A stretch of DNA of 64,000 bases from Deltaproteobacteria bacterium. GTDB lineage: Bacteria > Myxococcota_A > UBA9160 > SZUA-336. Positions 16,425 to 25,345 of this stretch are shown piece by piece. The stretch spans positions 1-64,000 of the forward strand of contig JAJDAK010000078.1 of the NCBI GenBank assembly GCA_029261895.1, given 5' to 3'. The translations under genes were made by a program, and so were the position numbers. Positions within the stretch are counted from its first letter, which is position 1, and each line of letters opens with the position of its first letter. The notes beneath the pieces are model-generated. The model was given only the letters and a program-made list of their open reading frames with translations, ran no database searches and had not been told where the DNA came from.

Positions 16425-17445
16425 TTCCGTGTCCTTCTTCCTGTTCCCGAGAATCGATGCCCAGCACGTGGCGAAAGAAGAGCTGGATGCAGCGGCAATG
16501 CCACGGGACCGGATCGTCTGCCGCATGGAATCCTACATGACCGCCACCCGCTGCGATGAGGAAATTCAGCTTGGGGTTGGCGCTCCAGTCCACTTCGTTG
16601 TACATCGCAGCGGGAATCCACGGATCGTCTGCCGCGGTCACGAGTAGGGACGGAACGGGGACGTCGGCAAGCCGGTGTAGGGATGAATTCTTTTCGTAGT
16701 AGTCATCAGCGCTTCGGAAGCCATTCCGTGGCGCCTGAAAGCGATCGTCGAACTCGTAGATGCTTCGGCTCATGCGTATGGCGCGGGCTTCATCGAAACT
16801 GACTTCCGCACCCGGCCCGAGTGCATCGCGTTTGATCACGCGGACCATGTGACGGTTGTAGAGTCGGTTTCGGCGTTGAAGCATTCGCTCCGAGGCACGC
16901 GCGAGGTCGATCGGGCTGGAAACCGTGGCCGCCGCCAGCACTGGAAATACGTTCGCGTACTCGGATAAGAACTTCAGTACCAAGTTGCCGCCGAGCGAGT
17001 ACCCAACCAAGAGCAGGCCCGCTTGCTTAAGGTCTTGGGGAATCGCCTGAAGCGCATCCCGCAGGTCAGCTGTGAGTCCAGCGTGGTAGTGAAGACGACA
17101 ACGCGGCCGCGAGGGTCCCGACCCGCGCAGGTTCAAGCGCAGCACCGGAAACCCGTGGCGTACCAGGAAGTCCGTATGTGTGCGGATGTAGTCGCTGTCT
17201 TCGCAACCACCCAGTCCATGAATCAGCACGGTCAGCGGCTGATGCGTCGCAGCGGAGGGACGATGCAGTGCCGCGGCCAAGTGATCGCCGCTTCCATCTT
17301 GCAACGGGAGCCAGAGTCGTTCACCACGCTCACGCAATCTTTCATCGAAGATCGCGATGTTGTTGCGAATCGTCTGTAAGTCTGCGCCCCACCACGGTCG
17401 TCGTGGACGAAACGGCGGAAAGTTAATTTGAAACTGACTTTTCAT
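16402..17445 (-). CDS. YheT-like alpha/beta hydrolase
   Basis: This 347-aa protein belongs to the AB-hydrolase (EMB8/YheT) family of putative esterases. The start region FPPFRPRRPWWGADLQTI is typical of YheT. The oxyanion-hole HGLGG, nucleophile GYSLGGNL, acid AADDPWIP and His in GGGHVGF are all in place, so it should be active; the substrate is unknown. It probably acts in the cytosol, as no signal peptide is seen. ATG 17445 is the only sensible start but has no ribosome site. The gene is divergent from the endonuclease/phosphatase gene with 48 nt between starts, and overlaps the downstream SDR gene by 23 nt. Confidence 0.88.
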   Translation of the reverse strand: MKSQFQINFPPFRPRRPWWGADLQTIRNNIAIFDERLRERGERLWLPLQDGSGDHLAAALHRPSAATHQPLTVLIHGLGGCEDSDYIRTHTDFLVRHGFPVLRLNLRGSGPSRPRCRLHYHAGLTADLRDALQAIPQDLKQAGLLLVGYSLGGNLVLKFLSEYANVFPVLAAATVSSPIDLARASERMLQRRNRLYNRHMVRVIKRDALGPGAEVSFDEARAIRMSRSIYEFDDRFQAPRNGFRSADDYYEKNSSLHRLADVPVPSLLVTAADDPWIPAAMYNEVDWSANPKLNFLIAAGGGHVGFHAADDPVPWHCRCIQLFFRHVLGIDSREQEEGHGNGTLTVG

Positions 17446-17493
17446 TGAATCAACACTTGATCAAAACGTCCGACAAACCGATGATCCTCGACG

Positions 17494-18339
17494 ATGGCTA
17501 TGCAACGAAAACCCACTCCCCCATTGGCACGCCTGCGCGATCTTCACATCGCGGACCGCACGCTCTTGTCTGAGGCGGTGCCGTATCTCGGAATGGCTCA
17601 ACCCGCGAGCCCGCTTGGCGCTGAGTTGCCAAGCGGCAACGACTTTACGGTTGCGACCTATAACGTTCATCGTTGGAGTGGACTTACGGGGGGCACACGT
17701 TTCGATCCCCGGCGCGCGAGTCGGGTCATCTCTGAGCTCGGAGCCGACGTCATCGCGCTGCAGGAAGTCCTGCGTCCGTTCTCGCCGATCGATCCGCTGC
17801 AGACGCTCGCCGAAGAACTCGATATGCATGTGGCGTTCGTGGTGACGCGTGCGCATAAACGTGGCGAACTCGGAAACGCGATTCTTTCGCGCTGGCCGAT
17901 CAACGGCGTCTTTAGTCTTGATTTGACGGTAGGTCGACTCGAAAAGCGGTCTGCAATTGCGACCGAGCTTCACATGGAAAGCGGCTCGCTGACCATGGTG
18001 GCAACGCATCTCGCGTTGGTCGATCGGTCCCGCCACATTCAAGTCAAGTCTCTGCTCGAGCATCCGCGGCTTCAGGGTCCGGTGGTTCTGCTCGGGGATA
18101 TCAATTCGTGGCATCGTTGCAAAGCGAGCGAAGCGTTGCAACGCGAACTTCCCGCGGAGCATCACAATCTGGCGTGGCCCGCGACATTCCCGGCGGCACG
18201 TCCTCTGCTCGCTTTGGATCGCGTGTACGCGCGTGGTGCTAAGGTGATGGAAGTGCGCGGCCATGACACGCCTGCTTCGCGGCGCGGATCGGATCATCTA
18301 CCTGTGATCGCCCGCGTAAACGTTAGCCAAACGCGTTAG
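17494..18339 (+). CDS. endonuclease/exonuclease/phosphatase family protein
   Basis: This 281-aa protein has the EEP (DNase I-like) fold, Mg2+-dependent phosphodiesterases acting on nucleic acids or phospholipids. Motifs in order are FTVATYNVHRWSG, ADVIALQEVLRP (metal Glu), MVATHLALVDRSR, LLGDINSWH and the C-terminal GSDHLPVIARV (catalytic Asp-His). The first 45 residues are a non-conserved extension. The start could be ATG 17494 or the ATG two codons on; neither has a ribosome site. Its end overlaps the convergent YhcB-like gene by 17 nt. DNA repair or lipid cleavage are both open. Confidence 0.87.
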   Translation: MAMQRKPTPPLARLRDLHIADRTLLSEAVPYLGMAQPASPLGAELPSGNDFTVATYNVHRWSGLTGGTRFDPRRASRVISELGADVIALQEVLRPFSPIDPLQTLAEELDMHVAFVVTRAHKRGELGNAILSRWPINGVFSLDLTVGRLEKRSAIATELHMESGSLTMVATHLALVDRSRHIQVKSLLEHPRLQGPVVLLGDINSWHRCKASEALQRELPAEHHNLAWPATFPAARPLLALDRVYARGAKVMEVRGHDTPASRRGSDHLPVIARVNVSQTR

Positions 18340-18793
18340 TTCGCTCTGCTTCGCTCTCGCCGGCGGTTTCCGGATCGGTGTCGGGTTCTGGGGTACGCTC
18401 GATCGAGGTGTCCGGCTCGGAGGACGTTTCCAGTGGCTCGTCGCCTGTGGCTTCCGCGCTGGGGGTGAGGATTGGCGCGCCGAAACCACGACCGCCCGCA
18501 GGGAGCAGGTCGCCGCATAGGTCGCGCGCGCCTTCGGCGAGGTGTGCATAGAGCGATGTGTACTGATGGGTCAGTTCTCGAAAGAGGTCCGACGTCTGAT
18601 CAAAATGCTTCGCAACTCCGCTACGATAGGCGGTGTACTCTTCCTGCACCCGATCGATTTGGTCCTCGAGCTCGCGGATTCGAGCCCGCGCCTGGCGGCC
18701 GGCTCGCGTCGCGAAAATCCCCAAAAGGACACCTGCCACGAATAGTGCGCCTACAATCAATGCGCTCGAAGGTTGGGTCAGATCAAAATCCAT
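18323..18793 (-). CDS. YhcB/ZapG-like DUF1043 membrane protein
   Basis: This 156-aa protein matches the DUF1043 (YhcB/ZapG) family: one N-terminal membrane segment (ALIVGALFVAGVLLGIFATR), a coiled coil (residues 37-75), then HFDQTSDLFRELTHQYTSLY, which mirrors the family signature, and an acidic Pro/Glu/Thr-rich tail. YhcB coordinates cell-envelope growth and division in enterobacteria. Upstream in-frame codons exist, but ATG 18793 gives the family start and has TAGGCT 8 nt upstream. The presence of this mainly gammaproteobacterial family is a clue to the host. It overlaps the convergent nuclease gene by 17 nt. Confidence 0.8.
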   Translation of the reverse strand: MDFDLTQPSSALIVGALFVAGVLLGIFATRAGRQARARIRELEDQIDRVQEEYTAYRSGVAKHFDQTSDLFRELTHQYTSLYAHLAEGARDLCGDLLPAGGRGFGAPILTPSAEATGDEPLETSSEPDTSIERTPEPDTDPETAGESEAERTNAFG

Positions 18794-18801
18794 GGGAGCT
18801 A

Positions 18802-18807
18802 AGCCTA
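18802..18807 (-). promoter_or_regulatory. -10 box TAGGCT before the YhcB-like gene
   Basis: On the minus strand TAGGCT ends 8 nt before ATG 18793. The spacing is slightly longer than the usual 6-7 nt, so a leader of 1-2 nt is possible. Confidence 0.4.
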
Positions 18808-18919
18808 GCACGCTTGATTTGAAATCCGCGGCCAAGAATTCCCATTCTCGCCAGACGTCTAAGAAGAGGAAACTCCAAGCCCGGATCGGCCGATAGGGGA
18901 GTAGAACGAGAGGCACTGA

Positions 18920-19687
18920 ATGAACGACTCACGCAGGGACGCGAACCGCGACGAACCCTGGAACAAGAATCGAGAGATCAAATTTCTACGCGGACCGATG
19001 ACGCGGCGAGCGGAATTTTGGCGGGCCTGTAGGATTTTCTGGGAGTTCATTCGAGGTTTTCGCGCGTTTCACTTCGTCGGTCCCTGCGTCACGGTGTTTG
19101 GTTCAGCCCGCTTCAAGAGCGGTCACCCCTACTACCAACTCGGCCAGCGGGTTGGTGCACACCTCGCGCAGGCGAATTTCACCGTGCTGACAGGGGGGGG
19201 GCCGGGCATCATGGAGGCCGCAAACCGCGGCGCCATGGAGGCGGGCGGTCGCTCGGTCGGTTGTAATATCGAACTTCCGTCGGAACAGAATCCGAACCCG
19301 TACGTTCAACGCTTTGTCAGTTTTCGATACTTCTTTGTCCGCAAAGTCATGCTGGTGAAGTATTCCTTCGCGTTCATCGCGCTTCCGGGCGGTTTCGGCA
19401 CCATGGACGAAATCTTCGAGATGGCGACGTTGGTGCAGACTGGAAAGATCCGCGAATTTCCGCTGATCCTCATGGGATCGGAATACTGGCAGCCGCTGAT
19501 CGATCACCTGCGTGACGTGATGATTCCACAGGGCACGATCGATGAGCGCGATCTTGAGCGCATCCGTCTCACGGATTCGCCGGACCAAGCCGTCGATTGG
19601 ATTCGCAGTGCGATGGTGCCGCGTCAAACCGAGGCAGCTGCGACGCAGATAAAGCCCCGCGATCTACTCGGCGAAAAGAGCCTGTAG
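18920..19687 (+). CDS. LOG family protein (TIGR00730, cytokinin riboside phosphoribohydrolase-like)
   Basis: This 255-aa Rossmann-fold protein is of the LOG/YgdH-like family, which hydrolyses nucleoside 5'-monophosphates to base and ribose phosphate. The signatures are VFGSARFKSGHPYY, LTGGGPGIMEAANRGAMEAG and LPGGFGTMDEIFE (the PGG-GT-E active site). A lysine- and arginine-rich N-terminal region of about 50 residues precedes the domain. GAGAGG lies 6-7 nt before ATG 18920. It is flanked by the divergent YhcB-like gene and the convergent DUF4870 gene (11 nt between ends). Confidence 0.9.
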   Translation: MNDSRRDANRDEPWNKNREIKFLRGPMTRRAEFWRACRIFWEFIRGFRAFHFVGPCVTVFGSARFKSGHPYYQLGQRVGAHLAQANFTVLTGGGPGIMEAANRGAMEAGGRSVGCNIELPSEQNPNPYVQRFVSFRYFFVRKVMLVKYSFAFIALPGGFGTMDEIFEMATLVQTGKIREFPLILMGSEYWQPLIDHLRDVMIPQGTIDERDLERIRLTDSPDQAVDWIRSAMVPRQTEAAATQIKPRDLLGEKSL

Positions 19688-19698
19688 ATCCTCGGCGA

Positions 19699-20076
19699 CT
19701 AGGAGAGCGCTGCGCGTTCCTCCGCCATATCGCCGACCACGGGAAGCTTGAAGCGCTCACCCTGGACCGCTTTGACCATCAATAGCACCCACAGCACGAG
19801 CGAAACGATCGAAAGCGCGAAGCTGATCAGCATGCCAAGCGCGGGAATTCGATTCGCGACGATTTGCACCACGAAGAGTGCGATGAAGGTAAATGTGGAT
19901 TGGAAGGCGTGGAAGCGTACGTAGGAACTCTTCTTCTCGAGAACCAGGAAAAGGATTCCGCTGATAAATCCAAGCAAATAACAGAGTAGCCCCGCGACAT
20001 TGGCGTCTAAGCCGAGGCTCGAGCTTTCATTCGCGCCGCTCGGCGGTGTTTCTTCTGGCGTGTTATCGGGTTCCAT
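19699..20076 (-). CDS. DUF4870 membrane protein
   Basis: This 125-aa protein has a hydrophilic, Pro/Glu/Ser-rich N-terminus of 24 residues followed by a DUF4870 (Tic20-like) domain with about three membrane segments. The stretch GLLCYLLGFISGILFLVLEK followed by YVRFHAFQS is the family hallmark. Function is unknown. AGGAAGGA stands 6 nt before ATG 20076. It is divergent from lemA, with 169 nt between starts that hold a hairpin (20199-20218). Confidence 0.88.
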   Translation of the reverse strand: MEPDNTPEETPPSGANESSSLGLDANVAGLLCYLLGFISGILFLVLEKKSSYVRFHAFQSTFTFIALFVVQIVANRIPALGMLISFALSIVSLVLWVLLMVKAVQGERFKLPVVGDMAEERAALS

Positions 20077-20198
20077 TCAAGGTCCTTCCTGGGTATCAGT
20101 CCAATTCCTTGTACACGATCGCTCTGGGGAAGGGAAGAATACTTCAGCCGCGAATTCAGGAACGCGCTGAGCCTATCCGATAGCGCTTCTTGAGTTCT

Positions 20199-20218
20199 GC
20201 CGCGTTGTCTGACGCGGC
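20199..20218. repeat. 7-bp inverted repeat upstream of lemA
   Basis: GCCGCGT and ACGCGGC are separated by 6 nt and sit 27 nt before the lemA start. No T-run follows, so an operator or leader hairpin is likelier than a terminator. Confidence 0.35.
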
Positions 20219-20245
20219 TGTCGTTGAATGTACTGAGGAACAGAC

Positions 20246-20839
20246 ATGGTTCTAGCTTTGGCATTGGTGTTCGGATTGCCGCTGCTCGCGGGCATAGTGC
20301 TGATGAGCATCTACAACCGCCTCGTGACACTTCGAAATCATTTTCAGAATGCATTCGCACAGATCGATGTTCAACTGAAACGACGGTATGAGCTAGTTCC
20401 AAACCTGGTCGAGACCGCGAAAGCGTATCTCGAGCACGAGAGTGAAACCCTCGAGCGTGTGATCGCAGCGCGGAACGCGGCTGTAAGCGCCAGACAGAAG
20501 GCTGCTCATCAGCCGGGCGAGCTGGGGTCAATGAAAGCGCTTTCCGGTGCCGACGCGCAGCTTACCCAACATCTGGGTCGCTTGATGGTTGTTGCCGAGG
20601 ATTATCCCGAACTCAAGGCCGATCAAACCATGAAAGCCATGATGGAAGAACTCACGTCGACGGAAAACAAAGTCGCGTTTGCGCGTCAAGCGTATAACGA
20701 CGCGGTCACGGGATACAATATCCACCGTGAGAGGTTTCCGAACATCTTTATTGCGAATAGTTTCAACTTCATCCCCGCGCAGGTGTTTGAAGTAGATTCA
20801 GACGCGACCCGCCAAGCCCCACAGATCAGCTTCGACTAA
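20246..20839 (+). CDS. LemA family protein
   Basis: This 197-aa LemA protein has one N-terminal membrane anchor (LALALVFGLPLLAGIVLMSIYN) and a helical bundle. Family motifs are YNRLVTLRNHFQNAFAQIDV, LKRRYELVPNLVETAKAY, RNAAVSARQ and NDAVTGYNIHRERFPNIFIA. LemA proteins are often paired with HtpX-like M48 proteases in membrane stress or quality control, and that is the arrangement here: the M48 gene starts 27 nt downstream. TGAGGA lies 6 nt before ATG 20246, so the start is secure. Confidence 0.95.
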   Translation: MVLALALVFGLPLLAGIVLMSIYNRLVTLRNHFQNAFAQIDVQLKRRYELVPNLVETAKAYLEHESETLERVIAARNAAVSARQKAAHQPGELGSMKALSGADAQLTQHLGRLMVVAEDYPELKADQTMKAMMEELTSTENKVAFARQAYNDAVTGYNIHRERFPNIFIANSFNFIPAQVFEVDSDATRQAPQISFD

Positions 20840-20865
20840 AGCGCGAACGCAGCGGCTTTGGCGCT

Positions 20866-22797
20866 ATGAATTTCTTCGATCAACAGGAGCAAGCACGTCG
20901 CGCGACGTTTCGGCTTTTCTTGCTCTTCATCCCCGCTGTGCTTGGCGTTGCGGCCGCGGCTCATACGGTGATCATGGTTTCGTTGGCAGCAACGGGCATG
21001 TTCTGGGTGGGAGAACTGAGCCCACTCAGTTTAGCTGAAAACCCGGCTGTGATTTGGCAGTCCAAGCTCGTGCTGTACGTGATTCCCACGACGATCGCGT
21101 TGATCTGTATCGCGGCGGCTTCACGCATCGCCGAACTTCGCAGAGGTGGTGGGGCGGTTGCCGTCATGTTGGGTGGCAGAAAGGTTCAGGGCGGAACCGA
21201 GCATGCACGCGAACGGCAGCTCCTGAATGTGGTCGATGAGATGTCGATCGCTGCAGGCACCACGCCCCCACAGGTTTATATTTTGGATCGCGAACCAGGC
21301 ATCAACGCCTTTGCGGCGGGCTATGGACTCGATGATGCGGCTGTCGCTGTGACGCGGGGTACGCTGCAACATTTGACACGAGACGAGCTACAGGCGGTGA
21401 TCGCGCATGAGTTCAGTCACATCCTCAATGGCGATATGCGCTTGAACATGCGTGTGATCGGCATGATCAGTGGCTTGACGGTGGTCTCCGACCTGGGTCG
21501 GTTCTTCCTGCCGTCAGGGTCCGATCGCTCGTCGCTTCGCGGTCGCAGCGGAAATTTCGGCTTGCTGATGCTGGGCGTGGGGCTGTTGATCGTGGGTTCG
21601 ATCGGCGTGCTCTTCGCTCGTCTGCTGAAAGCGGCGATTTCACGCGAGCGTGAATATCTCGCAGATGCATCGGCGATTCAATTTACACGCGATCCGGGTG
21701 CCGTGGCCGGAACACTAAAAAAGATTGGTGGTCTTGGTCACGCCGGGGGCATCAGCTCTCCGTGGGTGGAGTCCGTGAGCCATCTCTTTTTTGCGGATGC
21801 GTTTCGTGCTTCGAGCGCATGCTGGTTTAGCACCCACCCCTCATTGGTCGAAAGAATTCGTCGCATCGAGCCGCGCTTTCGCGGCGTATTTCCGCGCATC
21901 AAACCGTTGCCTGAAGCGCAGCCGAAGCCGCGCCCAGATTCGAAGACCCAACCCGCGAAAGCTCGGCTGCTCAAAGTGGCGGCCGCTCGGGTGATCGATA
22001 TGGTGGCGGCGCCGACACCCGCGCATCTCGAGCGCGGGCGCGCGATCCTTCAACAGTTACCGACGCGTCTACACGACGCGAGTCGCGATCCCTATGGCGC
22101 GTCTGCGCTGGTGTTATCGCTGCTGCTGGATCCTGATCCCAAACTTCGTGAGTCTCAACTGCAAGTCTTGAAGCAACGTGCGACGGTGGGACTCGTCGAA
22201 GCGGTCCATGCGTTGGCGAAAGACGTTCGGCGACTGGATCGCGCGGCGTATTTGCCACTCGTGGATCTGAGTACTCCCGCGTTGCGCGACCTCAGCGCCA
22301 GCCAATACGCGCAGTTCAAAAAGTTGGTCGATGCGCTGGTGATGGCCGACGAAAAGCTAGGTTGTTTTGAATACCTCCTACAAAAGGTCTTGCGGCGACA
22401 CTTGGACGGATATTTTTCAACGCCAGCCGCGTTTACGGTTCAATTCTATTCGCTCAAACCGTTGATTCCCGACTGCGTGGTTGTGCTCAACGAGCTTGCC
22501 GCAATCACTCAGAAGGATCCGACGGATCGCATGGCCGCACTGAGCGCGAGTCTTGGCACTTTCGTTGAGCCATCGGTGAAGACGGAGGAGTTTGATTTAC
22601 CCAAACCATCCGGTCTAGGCGCGCTGGATCGCGCGTTGGACCGGCTCGGTCGCGGATCGCTCGGTGTCAAGCAGCGCGTCCTCCGTGCCTGCGCGACGCT
22701 GGTACTGGCAGATCGCGAAGTGACGATCGAAGAAGGCGAGATGTTGCGCGCGATCGCCGATGTTCTCGACTGTCCCATCCCCGCGTTTCTATCGTAG
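20866..22797 (+). CDS. M48 family membrane metalloprotease (HtpX-like) with C-terminal TerB-like region
   Basis: This 643-aa protein has two N-terminal membrane segments, an M48 zinc protease domain (residues 95-330; EARQLLNVVDEM-like lead-in, then AVIAHEFSHILNGD with zinc ligands His181 and His185 and catalytic Glu182, and SREREYLADASAI for the third ligand), and a long cytosolic C-terminal half ending in a TerB-like helical stretch (VKQRVLRACATLVLADREVT). It probably degrades misfolded membrane proteins, in partnership with LemA. ATG 20866 has no clear ribosome site, so translation may depend on lemA. It ends 10 nt from the convergent hydrolase. Confidence 0.92.
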   Translation: MNFFDQQEQARRATFRLFLLFIPAVLGVAAAAHTVIMVSLAATGMFWVGELSPLSLAENPAVIWQSKLVLYVIPTTIALICIAAASRIAELRRGGGAVAVMLGGRKVQGGTEHARERQLLNVVDEMSIAAGTTPPQVYILDREPGINAFAAGYGLDDAAVAVTRGTLQHLTRDELQAVIAHEFSHILNGDMRLNMRVIGMISGLTVVSDLGRFFLPSGSDRSSLRGRSGNFGLLMLGVGLLIVGSIGVLFARLLKAAISREREYLADASAIQFTRDPGAVAGTLKKIGGLGHAGGISSPWVESVSHLFFADAFRASSACWFSTHPSLVERIRRIEPRFRGVFPRIKPLPEAQPKPRPDSKTQPAKARLLKVAAARVIDMVAAPTPAHLERGRAILQQLPTRLHDASRDPYGASALVLSLLLDPDPKLRESQLQVLKQRATVGLVEAVHALAKDVRRLDRAAYLPLVDLSTPALRDLSASQYAQFKKLVDALVMADEKLGCFEYLLQKVLRRHLDGYFSTPAAFTVQFYSLKPLIPDCVVVLNELAAITQKDPTDRMAALSASLGTFVEPSVKTEEFDLPKPSGLGALDRALDRLGRGSLGVKQRVLRACATLVLADREVTIEEGEMLRAIADVLDCPIPAFLS

Positions 22798-22807
22798 GGG
22801 CAGGGCG

Positions 22808-23710
22808 CTAACGCGCACCGGCCCGCGGTTCAGAATGTTCCCAGTCCGCCAGCAGCGCACGTAACGCGGTAATCAACGCGAGGGGTTGATCGAGTAAGAG
22901 GTGATGGTGTGCCTGCGGAATCTCAACGATCGGCGCATTGCGGTTGAGCAACTCGTACATGTACTCGCCCGTTTCAGGCGGCACGAGCGGGCTGAACTCA
23001 CCCCGAAGTACCGCGACGCGACAACGAACGCTGCTTAAGTACTCGCTCAGCGGCGTCAAACTGACTTGCTCAAAAACGCGCTGATCAAATTTCCAGGTCC
23101 AACCTTCTTCCACCTGGTGCAGGGAGTGTCGAGCCACGTGCTCCAGAATATGCGGGTTCTCGCAGGGCTGGGGTGGCACCAAAAAGAAATGCTCCATGGC
23201 GGTTGGCAGGTCGGGGTAGACCTTGGGGCGGCGAAACATTCTGCCGCGCACGCCTTCCTCGGATTCCGGATCCGGCCGACGCACGGGCGAATCAACAATG
23301 ATCGCGCCCGCCAAACGGTCGCCGTAGCGAGACGCGGCTACCATCGTGACCATCCCACCCAGGCTGTGACCCGCGATGACGGGTGGACCGACGAAACCCA
23401 CATCGTCTGCAATCGCCATCACTTCGTCAGCCCAGATCTCTCGTGGATAGCGATCGCGGCGTCCGCTATCTCCGTGACCGCTCAGATCCGGGGCAACCAC
23501 GTGATAGTGACGCGTCAGCTGTGGTGCAATGAAGCTCCACCAATGGCCGTGTGCTGCACCGCCATGCACCAACATCAAGCCGGGGAGTGCCGGGTTACCC
23601 CAGCGCATGTAGTGCAGGCGACAGCCTTCTACGTCTATGTAGCGGTCTTCGCGCGGGGCCTCTAAGGCCTCCTTGAACCAGGCGGGTGCCTCGGGAATAT
23701 TGGGTGACAT
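22808..23710 (-). CDS. alpha/beta fold hydrolase
   Basis: This 300-aa protein is a typical alpha/beta hydrolase. The oxyanion turn LVHGGAAHGHWW, the strand VVAPDLSGHGDSGRR, the nucleophile elbow AGHSLGGMV and the late His in PQAHHHLLLDQP are all present. No signal peptide is seen. Substrate specificity (esterase, lipase or epoxide/halide hydrolase type) cannot be decided. Two ATGs lie 6 nt apart: TAGGCT touches the first (23716) and stands exactly 6 nt from the second, so ATG 23710 (MSPNIPEA) is preferred, as a leaderless start. Confidence 0.88.
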   Translation of the reverse strand: MSPNIPEAPAWFKEALEAPREDRYIDVEGCRLHYMRWGNPALPGLMLVHGGAAHGHWWSFIAPQLTRHYHVVAPDLSGHGDSGRRDRYPREIWADEVMAIADDVGFVGPPVIAGHSLGGMVTMVAASRYGDRLAGAIIVDSPVRRPDPESEEGVRGRMFRRPKVYPDLPTAMEHFFLVPPQPCENPHILEHVARHSLHQVEEGWTWKFDQRVFEQVSLTPLSEYLSSVRCRVAVLRGEFSPLVPPETGEYMYELLNRNAPIVEIPQAHHHLLLDQPLALITALRALLADWEHSEPRAGAR

Positions 23711-23716
23711 CGCCAT

Positions 23717-23722
23717 AGCCTA
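23717..23722 (-). promoter_or_regulatory. -10 box TAGGCT, leaderless alpha/beta hydrolase gene
   Basis: On the minus strand the order is TAGGCT-ATGGCG-ATG. Only the second ATG (23710) has the 6-nt spacing, the same arrangement as at 47296-47308. Confidence 0.5.
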
Positions 23723-23893
23723 CGCGATACGCAGCCCTCGCGCAGGCGTAGACGAAGTCGCCAACCCGTACAGCGAATTTTCGCGAGCCACTCAACAACA
23801 GCCGTGTACAAAGACGGACAACGCGGGAGTTTAGGCTCAGGTCTGGTCAGGGCGTTGCCGAAGCAGCACTCGAAAGACAGAGGAGATCATGCC

Positions 23894-24271
23894 ATGAACG
23901 CTCAGCATGAGAATTGGCAACGCGATTTTGAACATGCTTTGTTCGAGTTTCTCGAGCAGGACCACGACCTTCGAGTGCGTAAGCACGGCGATAACTTCGA
24001 ACGACGAACCGATGGTTACGCCACGCTCGACTTTAAGTACTCATACGATGCGACCCATCCTTCGGAAGCAAAGGTCGTGGTTCAGATCGTGGGTGATGAA
24101 CCGGCGTCTTTCACCATAGTGGCTGATTTTTCAACGCCGCAGACGATTCAGAGCTCCGCGGAGGACTGTGAAGATCTGGCGGAGTCGCTTGGCACATCAA
24201 CGCCTACGTTTGACGAGTACACCGAAGACACCTTCTGGGATGAAGGCCCGCGAGCCCGCCTCGAAGACTAG
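23894..24271 (+). CDS. hypothetical acidic protein
   Basis: This 125-aa soluble protein is acidic and has no membrane segment or signal. It starts MNAQHENWQRDFEHALFEFL, contains a beta-rich middle (YATLDFKYSYD, AKVVVQIVGDE, FTIVADFS) and ends with an acidic tail. I do not recognise a family. GAGGAG lies 8 nt before ATG 23894, so expression is well supported. A -10-like TAGGCT occurs about 60 nt upstream. Its TAG stop shares a CTAG with the stop of the convergent DUF3179 gene. Confidence 0.75.
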   Translation: MNAQHENWQRDFEHALFEFLEQDHDLRVRKHGDNFERRTDGYATLDFKYSYDATHPSEAKVVVQIVGDEPASFTIVADFSTPQTIQSSAEDCEDLAESLGTSTPTFDEYTEDTFWDEGPRARLED

Positions 24272-25224
24272 TTGGGCGCTTTGAAGACAGTCGTTTTGGG
24301 ATGGAACGAAGTCCAAGCGAACCAATAGCCTTCGATCACTTCGATATTTAGCGGCGCATCAACGTCGAAGACCTGCTGTGTCGCGTCGTAGCTCACGACG
24401 ATGTCGTGGCCTGCGAATTTCTCTTTGATACTACCGCCGGCCTTTTCGAGCTCCGCGGCTGGATACGCGCGCGCGAGCTCGTTCTGCGCGCGGAGTCCCA
24501 GCGTCGGCATCTTCGGGTGATAGCGCGAGTCCTGACGCGCTGGAAAGTACAACCGTTCCGATGTGGCGTAGTCGCCGTAGGGTTGCTGGCCGTAAGCTCG
24601 TTCATGACCGGTGTCCAGCGTAATCACTGTGGTCTGTGGATGTTCGCGTTTCCACGCGCCCCAGGTCAGCAGTGATGAACGCAAGACTTTGAGTCGTTTA
24701 CCCGCGAGGCTGCCCGTGACCGCAGTTGCGGAAATTTGCGACCAGAGACTTTCGGATTCACGGTCGTAGAGCAGAAGGTCAGACTGATAGAGCAATCCCG
24801 AGACGCCGAAACGTCGTGTCTTGCCGGCAATCCGTCGATCAAACGTCAGCGCGGTGCCGCAGAGCGGACAATACGAAACCAGAATCGGCTGACCGCCGAG
24901 CTCGTCGTTGACGAGTTCATGCCAAACGAGAATGGCCAAGGGATACGCGCGTGCTTGTTTCCCGAGTGTCACGCCAACCACCATTTCATCATCGCGCCAG
25001 CGCGCCCGTTCTATCGGAACGGCGCGCGGATCGTTCAGCGCAGGAATACCATCACGTGATGGACCGCCGGAGAGGATCTCGTCGACCGGGATCGTCGACG
25101 GTTGCAGCGCGAAGCCGTTTTGCCTGCGTGTTTCTTGCGCAGCCGCCATCGCGGAGATGCACATCAGTAGAATAACGGTGCAGCGTGCAACTCGAAATAC
25201 GCGTAGGGAGACTTTTCCGGACAT
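24268..25224 (-). CDS. exported DUF3179 protein
   Basis: This 318-aa protein has an N-terminal signal peptide (hydrophobic stretch VARCTVILLMCISAMAAA) and a DUF3179 domain. Hallmarks are LGKQARAYPLAILVWHELVND, VSYCPLCGTALTFDR (a Cys-Pro-x-Cys pair) and FGVSGLLYQSDLLLYDRESES. The family is secreted and of unknown function; the Cys pair suggests redox or metal binding. ATG 25224 is chosen because the frame upstream, although open to 25671, runs antisense to the NrsF-like gene and lacks protein-like composition. It is divergent from that gene across 121 nt, and its stop overlaps the convergent gene by CTAG. Confidence 0.88.
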   Translation of the reverse strand: MSGKVSLRVFRVARCTVILLMCISAMAAAQETRRQNGFALQPSTIPVDEILSGGPSRDGIPALNDPRAVPIERARWRDDEMVVGVTLGKQARAYPLAILVWHELVNDELGGQPILVSYCPLCGTALTFDRRIAGKTRRFGVSGLLYQSDLLLYDRESESLWSQISATAVTGSLAGKRLKVLRSSLLTWGAWKREHPQTTVITLDTGHERAYGQQPYGDYATSERLYFPARQDSRYHPKMPTLGLRAQNELARAYPAAELEKAGGSIKEKFAGHDIVVSYDATQQVFDVDAPLNIEVIEGYWFAWTSFHPKTTVFKAPN

Positions 25225-25345
25225 TCTTGCCAAGAGATACGCTTTCCGTGGGGATCTGGTTACTCTTCGGGCTGCGTAACCGGCGGAGACCTCAACTCGT
25301 ATGTTGGGGAGAAGGTTTTGTATCTCGGAGAGAAGGTAATCTCGG

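Noticed and set aside
17461..18297. 278-codon minus-strand frame
   Set aside because: It is antisense to the endonuclease/phosphatase-family gene, with Arg/His-rich composition typical of a shadow.
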